Counted from the stretch's first letter, positions 1-8,635 are shown. The stretch: 33,523 nt of DNA from Elioraea sp964533585 (GCA_964533585.1 CAZHMM010000023.1:1-33523), one strand, 5' to 3'. The notes: generated by a model from the sequence alone, not told the origin. Numbers and translations: made by a program.

Positions 1-1614
1 CCCGGCGCGCCGCTCGCCGCGCCGATGCCCGGCATGGCGCCCGCGGCGCCGCGCCCGGCCACCACCCCGGCCAGCCTGCGGGTGCGCATCGACAGCCCGG
101 ACGTGATCGGCTCGATCAACCTGGTCGGCGCGGTGATCGACGACGTCACGCTGCGCCGTTTCGGCGTCACCCCCGATCCCGACAGCGAGCGCGTGCGCGT
201 GCTCGAGCGCCGCGGCAACCCCGAGGCCTACTACGCCCAGTTCGGCTGGAGCGCGGTGGGCTCCGATGTGCAGGTGCCGCCGCCCGACGCGGTCTGGCAG
301 ACCTCGGCCACCGTGCTCGGCCCGGGCCGGCCGGTGACGCTGTTCTGGGACAACGACGCGGGCCAGCGCTTCGAGATCGCGATCGGCATCGACGAGCATT
401 TCCTGTTCACGATCGAGCAGCGCGTGATCAACAGCGGCGCCGCGACGGTCACGGTGAATCCCTGGGGCCGCCTCCGGCGCGAGCACACGCCGCCGACCGA
501 GGGGTTCTTCATCCTGCACGAGGGGCTGGTCGGCGTGTTCAATGGCCGGCTGACCGAGCAGAGCTACAAGAGCGCGCGGGAGGAGGCGGAGAAGCAGGGC
601 GGCGCCTCGTTCACGCATGAGGGCCGCGGCGGCTGGGCCGGCTTCACCGACAAGTATTGGCTCGGCGCGCTGATCCCGGATCAGGCCCAGGAGGCGAACT
701 TCACCTGGCGCGTGCCGATGGAGGGCGGCGAGCCGCGCTTCCAGATCGACTTCCTGGCCGGGCCGAAGACGATCGGCCCCGGCTTGCAGACCGCCAGCCG
801 CAGCCACTTCTTCGCCGGCGCCAAGGAGGTGCACCTGCTCGACCGCTATGCGGCGGCGCTGCGGGTGGACGGGCTCGACAAGGCGGTCGACTGGGGCTGG
901 TTCCACTTCCTGACGCGCCCGTTCTTCGAGGCGCTGCACTGGCTGGCCGCCGTCACCGGCAATTACGGCGTGGCGATCCTGATCTTCACCCTGTTCCTGA
1001 AGGCGCTGTTCTTCCCGCTGGCGAACAAGTCCTACAAGGCGATGAGCAAGATGAAGCTGCTCGCGCCCCAGATGCAGGAGCTGAAGGAGAAGCACAAGGA
1101 CGACGCGGCCAAGCTTCAGCAGGAGATGATGGCGCTCTACAAGCGCGAGAAGGTCAATCCGGTTTCCGGCTGCCTGCCGATCATCCTGCAAATTCCGGTG
1201 TTCTTCGCACTCTACAAGGTGCTGTTCGTCACCATCGAGATGCGCCACGCGCCGTTCTTCGGCTGGATCCAGGATCTCTCGGCCAAGGACCCGACCAACA
1301 TCTTCACCCTGCTCGGGCTGATCCCATGGGATCCGACCGTGATCCCGATTCTCGGGCCGTTCCTGCATCTCGGCATCTGGCCGATCCTGATGGGGATCAC
1401 GATGTATCTCCAGCAGAAGCTGAACCCGACGCCGCCCGATCCGGTGCAGCAGAAGGTGTTCATGCTGCTGCCCTTCGTGTTCACCTTCATGCTGGCGCAG
1501 TTCCCGGCCGGGCTGGTGATCTACTGGTCCTGGAACAACCTGCTGTCGATCGCGCAGCAATGGGTGATCATGCGCAGAGTGGCGCAGCAGCAGCCGGCGC
1601 CGGCGAAGACGTGA
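1..1614 (+). CDS. yidC: Membrane protein insertase YidC (5' partial)
   Basis: Inserts and folds inner-membrane proteins, alone or with the Sec translocon. The frame is open from base 1, so the true start and first transmembrane helix lie outside the window; 537 codons are visible and about 50 residues are probably missing. The first ~290 visible residues form the periplasmic beta domain typical of Gram-negative YidC. The conserved five-helix core follows: a hydrophobic segment near 960-1020, a charged cytoplasmic coiled hairpin (about 1030-1160, rich in Lys/Glu/Gln), the helix after NPVSGCLP, and the last helices ending at FPAGLVIYWSWNN. The tail is short and rich in Gln, Pro and Ala. The stop codon overlaps the GTG start of engB by four bases (GTGA), so the two are probably translationally coupled. 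The first ATG in the window (25) is internal and not a credible start. Confidence 0.96.
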   Translation, partial: PGAPLAAPMPGMAPAAPRPATTPASLRVRIDSPDVIGSINLVGAVIDDVTLRRFGVTPDPDSERVRVLERRGNPEAYYAQFGWSAVGSDVQVPPPDAVWQTSATVLGPGRPVTLFWDNDAGQRFEIAIGIDEHFLFTIEQRVINSGAATVTVNPWGRLRREHTPPTEGFFILHEGLVGVFNGRLTEQSYKSAREEAEKQGGASFTHEGRGGWAGFTDKYWLGALIPDQAQEANFTWRVPMEGGEPRFQIDFLAGPKTIGPGLQTASRSHFFAGAKEVHLLDRYAAALRVDGLDKAVDWGWFHFLTRPFFEALHWLAAVTGNYGVAILIFTLFLKALFFPLANKSYKAMSKMKLLAPQMQELKEKHKDDAAKLQQEMMALYKREKVNPVSGCLPIILQIPVFFALYKVLFVTIEMRHAPFFGWIQDLSAKDPTNIFTLLGLIPWDPTVIPILGPFLHLGIWPILMGITMYLQQKLNPTPPDPVQQKVFMLLPFVFTFMLAQFPAGLVIYWSWNNLLSIAQQWVIMRRVAQQQPAPAKT

Positions 1615-2261
1615 CGGCTGCGGGCGGCCTCGCCGAGGCGGCGGACGAGGCGGCCCGGGCAGCGCTGATCGAGGCCGGGCGCGTGCTGTTCGCCGGCGAG
1701 TGCGGCTTCTTCCACGCGGCGCAGACGGTGGATCAGCTGCCGCCGCCGCGCGGGCCCGAGGTGGCGTTCGCCGGCCGCTCGAATGTCGGCAAGTCGTCGC
1801 TGCTCAATGCGCTCACCGGACGGCGGGCGCTGGCGCGGGTCTCGGCCACGCCCGGGCGCACCAAGCAGCTCAACTTCTTCGACCTCGCCGGCCGGCTCAC
1901 CCTCGTGGACATGCCGGGCTACGGCTATGCCGAGGCGGCGAAGAGCGTGAAGGAGGCGTGGCAGGGGGCGATGTTCGCCTATCTGCGCGGACGGCCGACA
2001 CTGCGCCGCGTCGTGCTGCTGATCGACGCGCGGGTCGGCTTCAAGCCGGCCGACGAGGCGGCGATGGGGATGCTGGACGAGGCGGCGGTGGCGTTCCAGC
2101 TCGTGCTGACCAAGGTGGACAAGGTGAAGCCGGCGCCGCTGGCGGCCATCATCGCGAAGGCGGAGGCAGCGGCGCGCGCGCACACCGCGGCGCATCCGCT
2201 GGTGCTTGCCACCAGCGCCGAGACCGGCGCGGGCGTCGCCGAACTGCGCGCGGAACTGGCA
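1611..2261 (+). CDS. engB: Ribosome-biogenesis GTPase EngB/YsxC (3' end in assembly gap)
   Basis: GTPase of the TrmE-Era-EngA-EngB family needed for large ribosomal subunit assembly. The start is GTG at 1611, overlapping the yidC stop by four bases. 217 codons are visible before the run of N. All G motifs are intact: G1 GRSNVGKS (residues 55-62), the TPGRT switch I motif (80-84), G3 DMPGYG (100-105), G4 TKVD (167-170) and G5 TSA (201-203). The family is usually about 200-220 residues, so only the last few codons and the stop are likely hidden in the gap. I see no sign of inactivation. The yidC-engB-argB order is common in alphaproteobacteria, which supports the gap being a local join rather than a misjoin. 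Confidence 0.93.
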
Positions 2262-2361
2262 NNNNNNNNNNNNNNNNNNNNNNNNNNNNNNNNNNNNNNN
2301 NNNNNNNNNNNNNNNNNNNNNNNNNNNNNNNNNNNNNNNNNNNNNNNNNNNNNNNNNNNNN
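2262..2361. other. Assembly gap, 100 N
   Basis: Exactly 100 undetermined bases, the conventional filler for a scaffold gap of unknown size. It hides the last codons of engB and the sequence just upstream of the argB ribosome binding site. Reading frames running through it are not real fusions. Confidence 0.99.
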
Positions 2362-2382
2362 GACCACAAGGAGGAGGGCCGG

Positions 2383-3279
2383 ATGGACAGCGGCGGGATG
2401 CACACGGGCGAGCAGCGGGCGCGGATCCTGTCCGAGGCGCTGCCCTTCCTGCTGCGCTACGACGAGGCCACCGTCGTCATCAAGTACGGCGGCCACGCGA
2501 TGGGCGAGGAGGAGCTCGCCGTCACCTTCGGCCGCGACGTCGCCTGGTTGCAGCTCTCGGGCCTCTACCCCGTGGTGGTGCATGGCGGCGGGCCGCAGAT
2601 CAACGCGATGCTCGAGCGGCTGAACATCTCGTCCACCTTCGTCGACGGACTGCGCGTGACCGACGAGAAGATGGTCGAGGTGGTCGAGATGGTGCTCGCC
2701 GGCACCGTCAACAAGCAGGTCGCCTCGCTCATCACCCAGGCCGGCGTGATGGCGGTCGGGCTCTCCGGCAAGGACGGCGGACTGATCCGCGCCCGCAAGA
2801 TGACGCGGACGAAACGGGATCCGGACTCGAACATCGAGCGCGTGCTCGATCTCGGCTATGTCGGCGAGCCCGAGCAGATCGACACGCGCGTGCTGGAGGC
2901 GCTGAAGGGGGCCGAGATCGTGCCGGTGATCGCGCCGGTGGGGATGGGGCCGGACGGGCGGACCTACAACATCAATGCCGACACCGTGGCCGGCGCGGTG
3001 GCCGGCGCGCTGAAGGCCAAGCGCCTGCTGATGCTGACCGACGTGCCCGGCGTGCTCGACCGCGACAAGCGGCTGATCCCGGAACTGACCGCGAGCCAGG
3101 CCGAGGCGCTGATGGCCGACGGCACGATCTCGGGCGGCATGATCCCGAAGGTCGAGCACTGCCTCGCCGCGGTGAAGGCGGGCGCGGAGGCGGCGGTGAT
3201 CCTCGACGGGCGGGTGCCGCACGCGATCCTGCTCGAACTCTTCACCGAGCAGGGTGCGGGCACGCTGATCCGGCTGTAG
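2383..3279 (+). CDS. argB: Acetylglutamate kinase
   Basis: Phosphorylates N-acetyl-L-glutamate with ATP, the second step of arginine synthesis; cytoplasmic. I chose ATG 2383 because AAGGAGGAGGG (2368-2378) lies just ahead of it; ATG 2398 is a weaker alternative. The 298-residue product has the amino-acid-kinase fold signatures: the N-terminal KYGG loop (Lys34), HGGGP (67-71) for the phosphate/acetylglutamate site, NINAD (196-200) near the substrate site, and TDVPGV (219-224). Its length is normal for ArgB. The N-terminal extension ahead of the kinase core suggests the hexameric, arginine-inhibited type, which is inference. It is probably cotranscribed with yidC and engB, although the gap hides the junction. 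It ends 12 bases before the convergent DUF2336 gene. Confidence 0.96.
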   Translation: MDSGGMHTGEQRARILSEALPFLLRYDEATVVIKYGGHAMGEEELAVTFGRDVAWLQLSGLYPVVVHGGGPQINAMLERLNISSTFVDGLRVTDEKMVEVVEMVLAGTVNKQVASLITQAGVMAVGLSGKDGGLIRARKMTRTKRDPDSNIERVLDLGYVGEPEQIDTRVLEALKGAEIVPVIAPVGMGPDGRTYNINADTVAGAVAGALKAKRLLMLTDVPGVLDRDKRLIPELTASQAEALMADGTISGGMIPKVEHCLAAVKAGAEAAVILDGRVPHAILLELFTEQGAGTLIRL

Positions 3280-3291
3280 GCGCCGGCCGGC

Positions 3292-4605
3292 TCAGCCCGG
3301 CACGGGCTGGGCCGCGGCCGGCAGGGGCGCGCGCTGCGCGGCGATGCCATCGCGCGCGAGGAAGCCGAGATGCCAGCGCATCTCCTCCTCGGTGAGCGGC
3401 CAGCTGCCCGGCGCGGCGGTGAGGATCGCGTTCGGCGGCAGCCGGCCGAGCAGCGCCTGCACGCTGGCCGCCGCGCGCATCGAGAACCCGGCCTTCCAGC
3501 AGATCGCGACCAGCCCCTTGGCGCTGCGCAGGTTCGCCGCGCGCTCGACCACGGACATCGCGACATCGGCCGCGCGCGCCAGCATCGCCGCGACCATCCG
3601 CGCCTCGCCGCGATCGGCGGCGGCCAGCACGTGCGCCTCGGTCAGCCGCCCGCGCGCCTTCAGCTCGCCCGCGGCGGCGAAGGCGTCGACCGGCAGCGGC
3701 AGGTCGGAGCGGTGCGTCGGCACGGCCGGACTGCCCCAGGCCACCTGCTTCACCACCTGCCGGCGCAGGAACTCGGCCGTGGCGGCGTCGAGGTCGGGCC
3801 GCGTGGAGAGCGCATGCACCAGGTGTTCGGCGACGATTGCCGCCAGCGCCCGGGCGGCGCGCGCCGAGAGATGCGGACGGCGCACCAGCGGCTCGTGCCA
3901 TTCGACATGGTCGGAGGCGCGCGCGATCAGCGCGTCGAGCGTGGTCTCGCGGATCTGGGCCGATTTGTTGCGCAGCAGCGCGGTGATCGCCGGCGAACTC
4001 GCCGTCTCGGCGATCGCATCGGACACCCTCTCGTTCAGGTGCGGCCGGCGCGCGATCGCGCCGATCGTCTCGGCGCCGGGCGGCGCGTGCACGAGGGCGA
4101 GCAGATCCTCGGTCGAGAGCAGCGGCGACAGCTCCAGCACCGGGCCGGCCACCGGGATCTCGGTGTCATGCGCCAGCGCGATGATCAGCTCGCGCGGCGC
4201 GTCCGGCATGTCCTTAACGACATCGGCGATCGCCGCGCGCACCTGCACGGCCGTGTCCTGCACCAGCCGCGCGAGCGTCTCGGCGGTCAGGCGCTGCAAC
4301 CGGTCCTGGCTGTTGGCGTCGAGCTGCGGCGCGAGCGCGGCGATCTTGCGGGCGAGCGCCACCCGCACGCGCTCGTCGGCATCGTCGGCCAGCAGCCGGT
4401 CGGCCTGCGGCGGCGTCAGATCGTTGGCGGCGACGGCGACCCGCACGTCCGCCTCGCGATCGGCGGCGAGATAGAACAGCAGCTCCGGCGCCATGTCGCC
4501 GCGCTGGGCGAGTGCCGCGCGCTCGGCCGGCGTCCCGGCCCGGGCGATCCGCTTCGCATCCTCGTAATCGGCCGCCCGCATGAGCGGACGTCGGATCGTG
4601 CTCAT
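3292..4605 (-). CDS. DUF2336 domain-containing protein
   Basis: A 437-residue cytoplasmic protein with no signal peptide or membrane segment. The first ~280 residues consist of short Ala-, Leu- and Arg-rich helical repeats resembling HEAT repeats (for example around VRVAVAAND and VRVALARK, and HLNERVSDAIAE). This is the DUF2336 pattern, found mainly in alphaproteobacteria and of unknown biochemical function. The C-terminal third is a second helical region. Its ATG (4605) overlaps the stop of the diguanylate cyclase by four bases (ATGA), so the two proteins are probably made together. I infer a scaffold or c-di-GMP-linked partner role; the sequence does not prove it. The Pro-Val-Pro-Gly end sits on the hairpin shared with argB. 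Confidence 0.85.
   Translation of the reverse strand: MSTIRRPLMRAADYEDAKRIARAGTPAERAALAQRGDMAPELLFYLAADREADVRVAVAANDLTPPQADRLLADDADERVRVALARKIAALAPQLDANSQDRLQRLTAETLARLVQDTAVQVRAAIADVVKDMPDAPRELIIALAHDTEIPVAGPVLELSPLLSTEDLLALVHAPPGAETIGAIARRPHLNERVSDAIAETASSPAITALLRNKSAQIRETTLDALIARASDHVEWHEPLVRRPHLSARAARALAAIVAEHLVHALSTRPDLDAATAEFLRRQVVKQVAWGSPAVPTHRSDLPLPVDAFAAAGELKARGRLTEAHVLAAADRGEARMVAAMLARAADVAMSVVERAANLRSAKGLVAICWKAGFSMRAAASVQALLGRLPPNAILTAAPGSWPLTEEEMRWHLGFLARDGIAAQRAPLPAAAQPVPG
3293..3309 (+). terminator. Hairpin behind argB, possible terminator
   Basis: A perfect 7-bp stem (CAGCCCG / CGGGCTG) with a 3-base loop starts 14 bases after the argB stop and overlaps the last codons of the convergent DUF2336 gene. 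There is no T-run, so it is at best a weak or Rho-assisted stop. Confidence 0.35.
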
Positions 4606-5969
4606 GGCTCCGACAGGCTCCAGCCGGCCTTGCCGGCGCGCTTCGCGGCATACATGGCGGCATCCGCCCGGAGCATCAGGTGATCGGTCGGCTCGCGCGT
4701 CGCCGGCGCGCGCACGGCGATGCCGACCGAGAGGCTGATCCGCACATCCCCCGCCGGCGCATGATGCGCGAGCGCGAGCGGCGCATCGGCGACGATCCGC
4801 TCGGCCCGGTCGACTGCGATCCTGGCATCGGCGCCGTCGAGCCAGAGCGCGAACTCGTCGCCGCCGATCCGTGCCACCAGGTCGGAGGGGCGCACCGCCG
4901 CGCGCAACTGCCCGGCGGCGGCCCGGATCGCCGCGTCGCCCGCCTCATGGCCGTGCTGATCGTTGATCGGCTTGAGGTTGTCGAGGTCGACGAACAGCAG
5001 GGCCCCGGGCTGTCCCTGCCGGTCCAGCCGTTCGAGGCGGCGCTCCAGCTCCTCGAAGAAGGCGCGGCGGTTCAGCAGGCCGGTCAGCGGATCGGTGCGC
5101 GCCTGGCGCAGCATCTCGGCCTGCATCGCCTCCTGCGCGAGCAGCAGCCCGATGAAATCGGCGGCGGTGTGGATGAGCACGCGCTCCTCGCCGTCCCAGC
5201 CGCGCGCGCCCGAGGCGCGCCAGATCACCAGCAGCCCGCCGCCCCCACCCGGCTGATGCGCCGCGGCGACGGCAAGCGGCCGGCCGGCCGGCCCCTCGCC
5301 GATGGCGGTGCCAAGCCCCCCCTGGCGGTCGAGCGCGGCAGCGGTGGCGACCAGGGCGGGCATGGCCTCGCCCACGGTCAGCACCGGCGTGAGCCCCGCC
5401 TCGGTGCGTCGCAGGATCGCCGCGCCGGCCGCGCCAAGCGCCGGCATCATCGCCCGGGCCGCGCCGGCCAGCATGCCCTTCGCCAGCACCTCCGTGCGGG
5501 TCTCCGCCAGCACGGCGTCGATCAGCGCCTCGCGCCGGAGCGCGGTGGCGAGCGCGCCGGTGCGCCGCTCCTCGTCGGTGACATCGCGGCCCACCCCGCG
5601 CGCGCCGATCAGCCGATCCTCGGCATCCACCAGCGGCACGCCGGCGAACGAAAGGCAGGCGAGCCGGCCATCGGCCCGGCGCAGCCAGGCGCGCACGCCG
5701 CGGCGCTGACGGTCGGGGCGGAAGGGCGAGAACGCGGGCACGCCGGCGGGGCCTTCGGCGAGGATGTCGTCGGCCGGGCGGCCGAGCAGTTCGCCGGCCG
5801 ACCAGCCGAGGGCCGGGTCGGGGAAGACGAAGGTGAAGCGGCCCTCGGCGTCGGTCTCCCAGGCGAAATCGGCCGCCATGTCGACCAGATCGCGCCACCG
5901 CTGACGGCTGTCGAGCAGCGCGTCGCGAAGTGCGCTGTCGAAATGAGGGGTGGCGAGATCCAGGGTCAT
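4602..5969 (-). CDS. Diguanylate cyclase, PAS-GAF-GGDEF
   Basis: Predicted to make c-di-GMP from two GTP. The 455-residue product has a PAS-like domain (about 23-135, with AWETDAEGRF and the RDVTDEER exit), a GAF-like domain (about 145-285) and a complete GGDEF domain (about 290-450). The active-site GGDEF is at 369-373, and the inhibitory I-site RPSD (360-363) lies exactly five residues before it, so product inhibition is expected. No EAL or membrane segments are present, so it is cytoplasmic. I chose the ATG at 5969 because an in-frame start at 6104 would run almost onto the divergent dapD start and adds 45 residues with no domain. No strong Shine-Dalgarno is visible, so the exact start is uncertain. 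It is the first gene of a pair with DUF2336. The ligand of the sensory domains cannot be told. Confidence 0.88.
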   Translation of the reverse strand: MTLDLATPHFDSALRDALLDSRQRWRDLVDMAADFAWETDAEGRFTFVFPDPALGWSAGELLGRPADDILAEGPAGVPAFSPFRPDRQRRGVRAWLRRADGRLACLSFAGVPLVDAEDRLIGARGVGRDVTDEERRTGALATALRREALIDAVLAETRTEVLAKGMLAGAARAMMPALGAAGAAILRRTEAGLTPVLTVGEAMPALVATAAALDRQGGLGTAIGEGPAGRPLAVAAAHQPGGGGGLLVIWRASGARGWDGEERVLIHTAADFIGLLLAQEAMQAEMLRQARTDPLTGLLNRRAFFEELERRLERLDRQGQPGALLFVDLDNLKPINDQHGHEAGDAAIRAAAGQLRAAVRPSDLVARIGGDEFALWLDGADARIAVDRAERIVADAPLALAHHAPAGDVRISLSVGIAVRAPATREPTDHLMLRADAAMYAAKRAGKAGWSLSEP

Positions 5970-6031
5970 CGCGGCGGTCCGTCCGTCGGCACGGCCGCAG
6001 TAGACCCCGATCGGCGTTAACGGCGGGTTGC

Positions 6032-6043
6032 CGTGCATGCACG
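6032..6043. promoter_or_regulatory. 12-bp palindrome abutting the dapD -35
   Basis: CGTGCATGCACG is a perfect palindrome ending directly before the TTGACA at 6044, in the divergent region between the cyclase and dapD. It could be an operator for either direction, or chance. Confidence 0.3.
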
Positions 6044-6072
6044 TTGACAGTCCTCGCCCCTGCCGCGAGGCT
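6044..6072 (+). promoter_or_regulatory. Putative sigma-70 promoter of dapDE
   Basis: A consensus -35 TTGACA (6044-6049) is followed after 17 bases by GAGGCT (6067-6072), a poor -10 that keeps the A at position 2 and T at position 6. It would give a leader of about 28 bases before the dapD ATG. The same layout occurs ahead of the gene at 13663. Confidence 0.45.
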
Positions 6073-6106
6073 CCGTCCGCCGCCGCGCAGGGGAGATGGG
6101 CCAACG

Positions 6107-6937
6107 ATGACTGATGCGCTGAAGACCGAGATCGAGGCGCTGTGGGAACGCCGGGCCGAGCTGAATGCGGGCACCGGCGGGCGCGCGCGCGAGGCGGTCG
6201 AAGCCGCGCTCGAACTGCTCGATTCGGGCACGGCGCGGGTGGCGCAGCCCACCGGCTCGGGCTGGGTGGTGAACGAGTGGCTGAAGAAGGCGGTGCTGCT
6301 CTCCTTCCGCCTGACCGACAGCCGGATCATGGACACCGCCGCCGGCGCCTACGACAAGGTGCCGCTGAAGTTCGAGGGCTGGGGCGAGAACCGCTTCCGC
6401 GAGGCGGGGTTCCGTGCCGTGCCCGGCTCGGTGGTGCGCCGCTCGGCCTATATCGCCCCCGGCGTCGTGCTGATGCCCTCCTTCGTCAACGCCGGCGCCT
6501 ATGTCGATTCGGGCACGATGGTGGACACCTGGGCGACCGTCGGGTCCTGCGCGCAGATCGGCAGGAACTGCCACATCTCGGGCGGGGCCGGGATCGGCGG
6601 CGTGCTCGAGCCGTTGCAGGCGGCCCCCGTGATCATCGAGGACGAGTGCTTCGTCGGCGCGCGCTCCGAGGTCGCCGAGGGCGTGATCGTCGAGCGCGGC
6701 TCGGTGCTGTCGATGGGGGTCTATCTCGGCGCCAGTACGAAGATCGTCGACCGCGCGACGGGCGAGGTGTTCATGGGCCGCGTGCCCGCCTATTCGGTGG
6801 TGGTGCCGGGGGCGCTGCCCGGCAAGCCGCTGCCTGACGGCGCGCCCGGCCCCTCGCTCTACTGCGCCGTGATCGTCAAGCGCGTGGACGAGAAGACGCG
6901 CGCCAAGACCTCGATCAACGACCTGCTGCGTGACTGA
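6107..6937 (+). CDS. dapD: Tetrahydrodipicolinate N-succinyltransferase
   Basis: Transfers succinyl from succinyl-CoA to 2,3,4,5-tetrahydropyridine-2,6-dicarboxylate, in the succinylase route to diaminopimelate and lysine; cytoplasmic homotrimer. ATG 6107 follows GGGGAGATGGG (6090-6100), and MTDALKTEIEALWERR is a typical DapD start. The 276-residue product has the helical N-terminal domain (TGSGWVVNEWLKKAVL), then left-handed beta-helix hexapeptide repeats (about 105-235, including AYVDSGTMVDTWATVGS and GGVLEP), then the C-terminal cap with ASTKIVDR. All parts look intact. It overlaps dapE by eight bases, so the two successive pathway enzymes are made together. The frame is open further upstream into the divergent promoter region, but that extension lacks DapD similarity. 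Confidence 0.97.
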   Translation: MTDALKTEIEALWERRAELNAGTGGRAREAVEAALELLDSGTARVAQPTGSGWVVNEWLKKAVLLSFRLTDSRIMDTAAGAYDKVPLKFEGWGENRFREAGFRAVPGSVVRRSAYIAPGVVLMPSFVNAGAYVDSGTMVDTWATVGSCAQIGRNCHISGGAGIGGVLEPLQAAPVIIEDECFVGARSEVAEGVIVERGSVLSMGVYLGASTKIVDRATGEVFMGRVPAYSVVVPGALPGKPLPDGAPGPSLYCAVIVKRVDEKTRAKTSINDLLRD

Positions 6938-8072
6938 CGGCGCCTCCCTCGCCGACCCGCTGCCGCTCGCCGCGGCGCTGATCCGCTGCCCCTCCGTCAC
7001 GCCTGAGGATGCCGGCGCGCAGACCGTGCTCGCCGAGGCGCTGAGCCGGCTCGGCTTCGCCTGCACCGATCTCACCTATGGCCGCGTGCGCAATCTCTAC
7101 GCCCGCATCGGCACCGGCCGGCCGGCGCTCTGCTTCGCCGGCCACACCGACGTGGTGCCGCCTGGCAGCGGCGCGTGGTCGGCCGAGCCGTTCGCAGCGG
7201 TGATCCGCGACGGCGTGCTGTACGGCCGGGGTGCCACCGACATGAAGGGCAACATCGCCGCCTTCGTCGCAGCCCTCGCCGCCTGGCTCGGCCGGCACGG
7301 CGGCACCCCGCCGGCGGCCGTCTCGCTGCTGATCACCGGCGACGAGGAGGGCGAGGCGGTGGACGGCACCGTCAAGGTGCTGGAGTGGATGGCCGAGCGG
7401 CAGGAGATCCCCGGCTTCTGCCTGGTCGGCGAGCCGACCTCGATCGCCACCCTCGGCGATCTGGTGAAGATCGGCCGGCGCGGCTCGATGAGCGCCAGGC
7501 TGGTGGTCGAGGGCACGCAGGGCCACAGCGCCTATCCGCAGCGCGCCGACAACCCGATCCACCGCCTGGTGCGCGTGCTCGCGGCGCTGACCGAGCGGCC
7601 GCTGGATGCCGGCACCGACTGGTTCGAGCCCTCCACGCTGCAGGTCACCAGCGTCGATGTCGGCAACCCGGCGACCAACGTGATCCCCGCGCGCGCCGAG
7701 GCGAAGTGGAACATCCGCTTCAACGACCGCCATACGGCGGCGAGCCTGGAGGCCTGGATGCGCGGCATCCTGGGCGCCGAGGCGCCACGCCACAGCGTCG
7801 CCTTCTCCTGTTCGGGCGAGGCATTCCTCACCACGCCCGGCCCCGAGGTGGACAAGCTCGTCGCCGCGATCGCCGCTGCCACGGGCGTGACGCCGAAGCT
7901 CGACACCGGCGGCGGCACCTCGGATGCGCGCTTCATCGCCCGCTACTGCCCGGTCGCCGAGTTCGGTCTGGTCGGCAGCTCGATGCACCAGGCCGACGAG
8001 CGCGTGCCGGTGGCGGAGCTGCGCGCCCTCGCCCGCGTCTACGAGGGCGTACTGGACGCCTTCGCCGCGTGA
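6930..8072 (+). CDS. dapE: Succinyl-diaminopimelate desuccinylase
   Basis: Zinc hydrolase of the M20 family that removes succinate from N-succinyl-LL-diaminopimelate, supplying DAP for cell wall and lysine. GTG start at 6930 lies inside the end of dapD. The 380-residue product carries the full M20 set: His72 and the HTDVVPPG segment, Asp104 in GATDMKG, general base Glu139 with metal ligand Glu140 (GDEEGEAVDGT), Glu168 in GEPT, and His353 in SSMHQADERV. These align by position with the characterised DapE ligands. The dimerisation lid domain lies at about 180-290. Nothing is missing. Its stop overlaps the GTG of the next gene by four bases (GTGA), tying an uncharacterised membrane protein to this pathway. 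Confidence 0.97.
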   Translation: MTDGASLADPLPLAAALIRCPSVTPEDAGAQTVLAEALSRLGFACTDLTYGRVRNLYARIGTGRPALCFAGHTDVVPPGSGAWSAEPFAAVIRDGVLYGRGATDMKGNIAAFVAALAAWLGRHGGTPPAAVSLLITGDEEGEAVDGTVKVLEWMAERQEIPGFCLVGEPTSIATLGDLVKIGRRGSMSARLVVEGTQGHSAYPQRADNPIHRLVRVLAALTERPLDAGTDWFEPSTLQVTSVDVGNPATNVIPARAEAKWNIRFNDRHTAASLEAWMRGILGAEAPRHSVAFSCSGEAFLTTPGPEVDKLVAAIAAATGVTPKLDTGGGTSDARFIARYCPVAEFGLVGSSMHQADERVPVAELRALARVYEGVLDAFAA

Positions 8073-8635
8073 GCACCCGCGACATCGCGGCGGGGGTCGC
8101 GTCGGTGTCGCTGCTCGCCCGCGGCCGCGCGATCGGGCTCGAGCTGCTCGACGGCTCGCCCCACGGCGCCTGGCGCAGCTTCGTCGCGCTGTTCGTCGCC
8201 GCCCCCTTCTTCCTCGCGCTGAAGCTGCTCTCCGCCCCGCCGATCGTCGCCGGCGCCGACCCGGTGCGGCTCTGGCTCGCCGAGGCGATCGGCTATGTGA
8301 TGGGCTGGTTCGCGCTGCCGCTGGTGATGCTGGCCTTCGCGCGCGTGATGGACCGGCTGCACCGCTGGCCGTTGTTCGTGTGCGCCTGGAATTGGGCCAA
8401 CTTCGCCCAGATCCTGATCTTCCTGGCCGCTGCCCTGCTCGCCGCATTTCTGCCGCGGGGCCTGGGCCAGCTCGTCACGCTGGTCGCGCTCGGCTACGTG
8501 CTCTGGCTGCAATGGTTCGTCGCGCGCGAGGCACTCGATATTCCCGGCCCGCGCGCGGTCGCGGTGGTCGGCGTCGATCTCGTGCTCGGCCTGTTCATCT
8601 CCGGGCTGACCCTCTCGGTCGGGCTCGCGCGGTAG
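8069..8635 (+). CDS. Five-helix integral membrane protein of unknown function
   Basis: I do not recognise this 188-residue protein. GTG 8069 overlaps the dapE stop (GTGA). It has five hydrophobic segments at about 35-55, 70-95, 102-128, 131-156 and 162-187, short loops, and a small polar N-terminus with positive residues, so it is an inner-membrane protein. There is no signal peptide, catalytic motif or transporter signature that I can name; the WNWAN and LQWFVARE stretches are the most distinctive. Codon use and GC match the neighbours, so it does not look recently acquired. Coupling to dapDE hints at a link to lysine/DAP export or to peptidoglycan precursors, which is only a context argument. 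Confidence 0.8.
   Translation: MSTRDIAAGVASVSLLARGRAIGLELLDGSPHGAWRSFVALFVAAPFFLALKLLSAPPIVAGADPVRLWLAEAIGYVMGWFALPLVMLAFARVMDRLHRWPLFVCAWNWANFAQILIFLAAALLAAFLPRGLGQLVTLVALGYVLWLQWFVAREALDIPGPRAVAVVGVDLVLGLFISGLTLSVGLAR

Noticed and set aside
657..3395. A long + strand frame that seems to fuse parts of yidC, engB and argB regions
   Set aside because: Only the engB part (1611-2261) has protein motifs; the rest is an out-of-frame reading of yidC and argB, bridged by N.
5970..6104. Longer start for the diguanylate cyclase
   Set aside because: Would fill the divergent promoter region with an unconserved, domain-free stretch.
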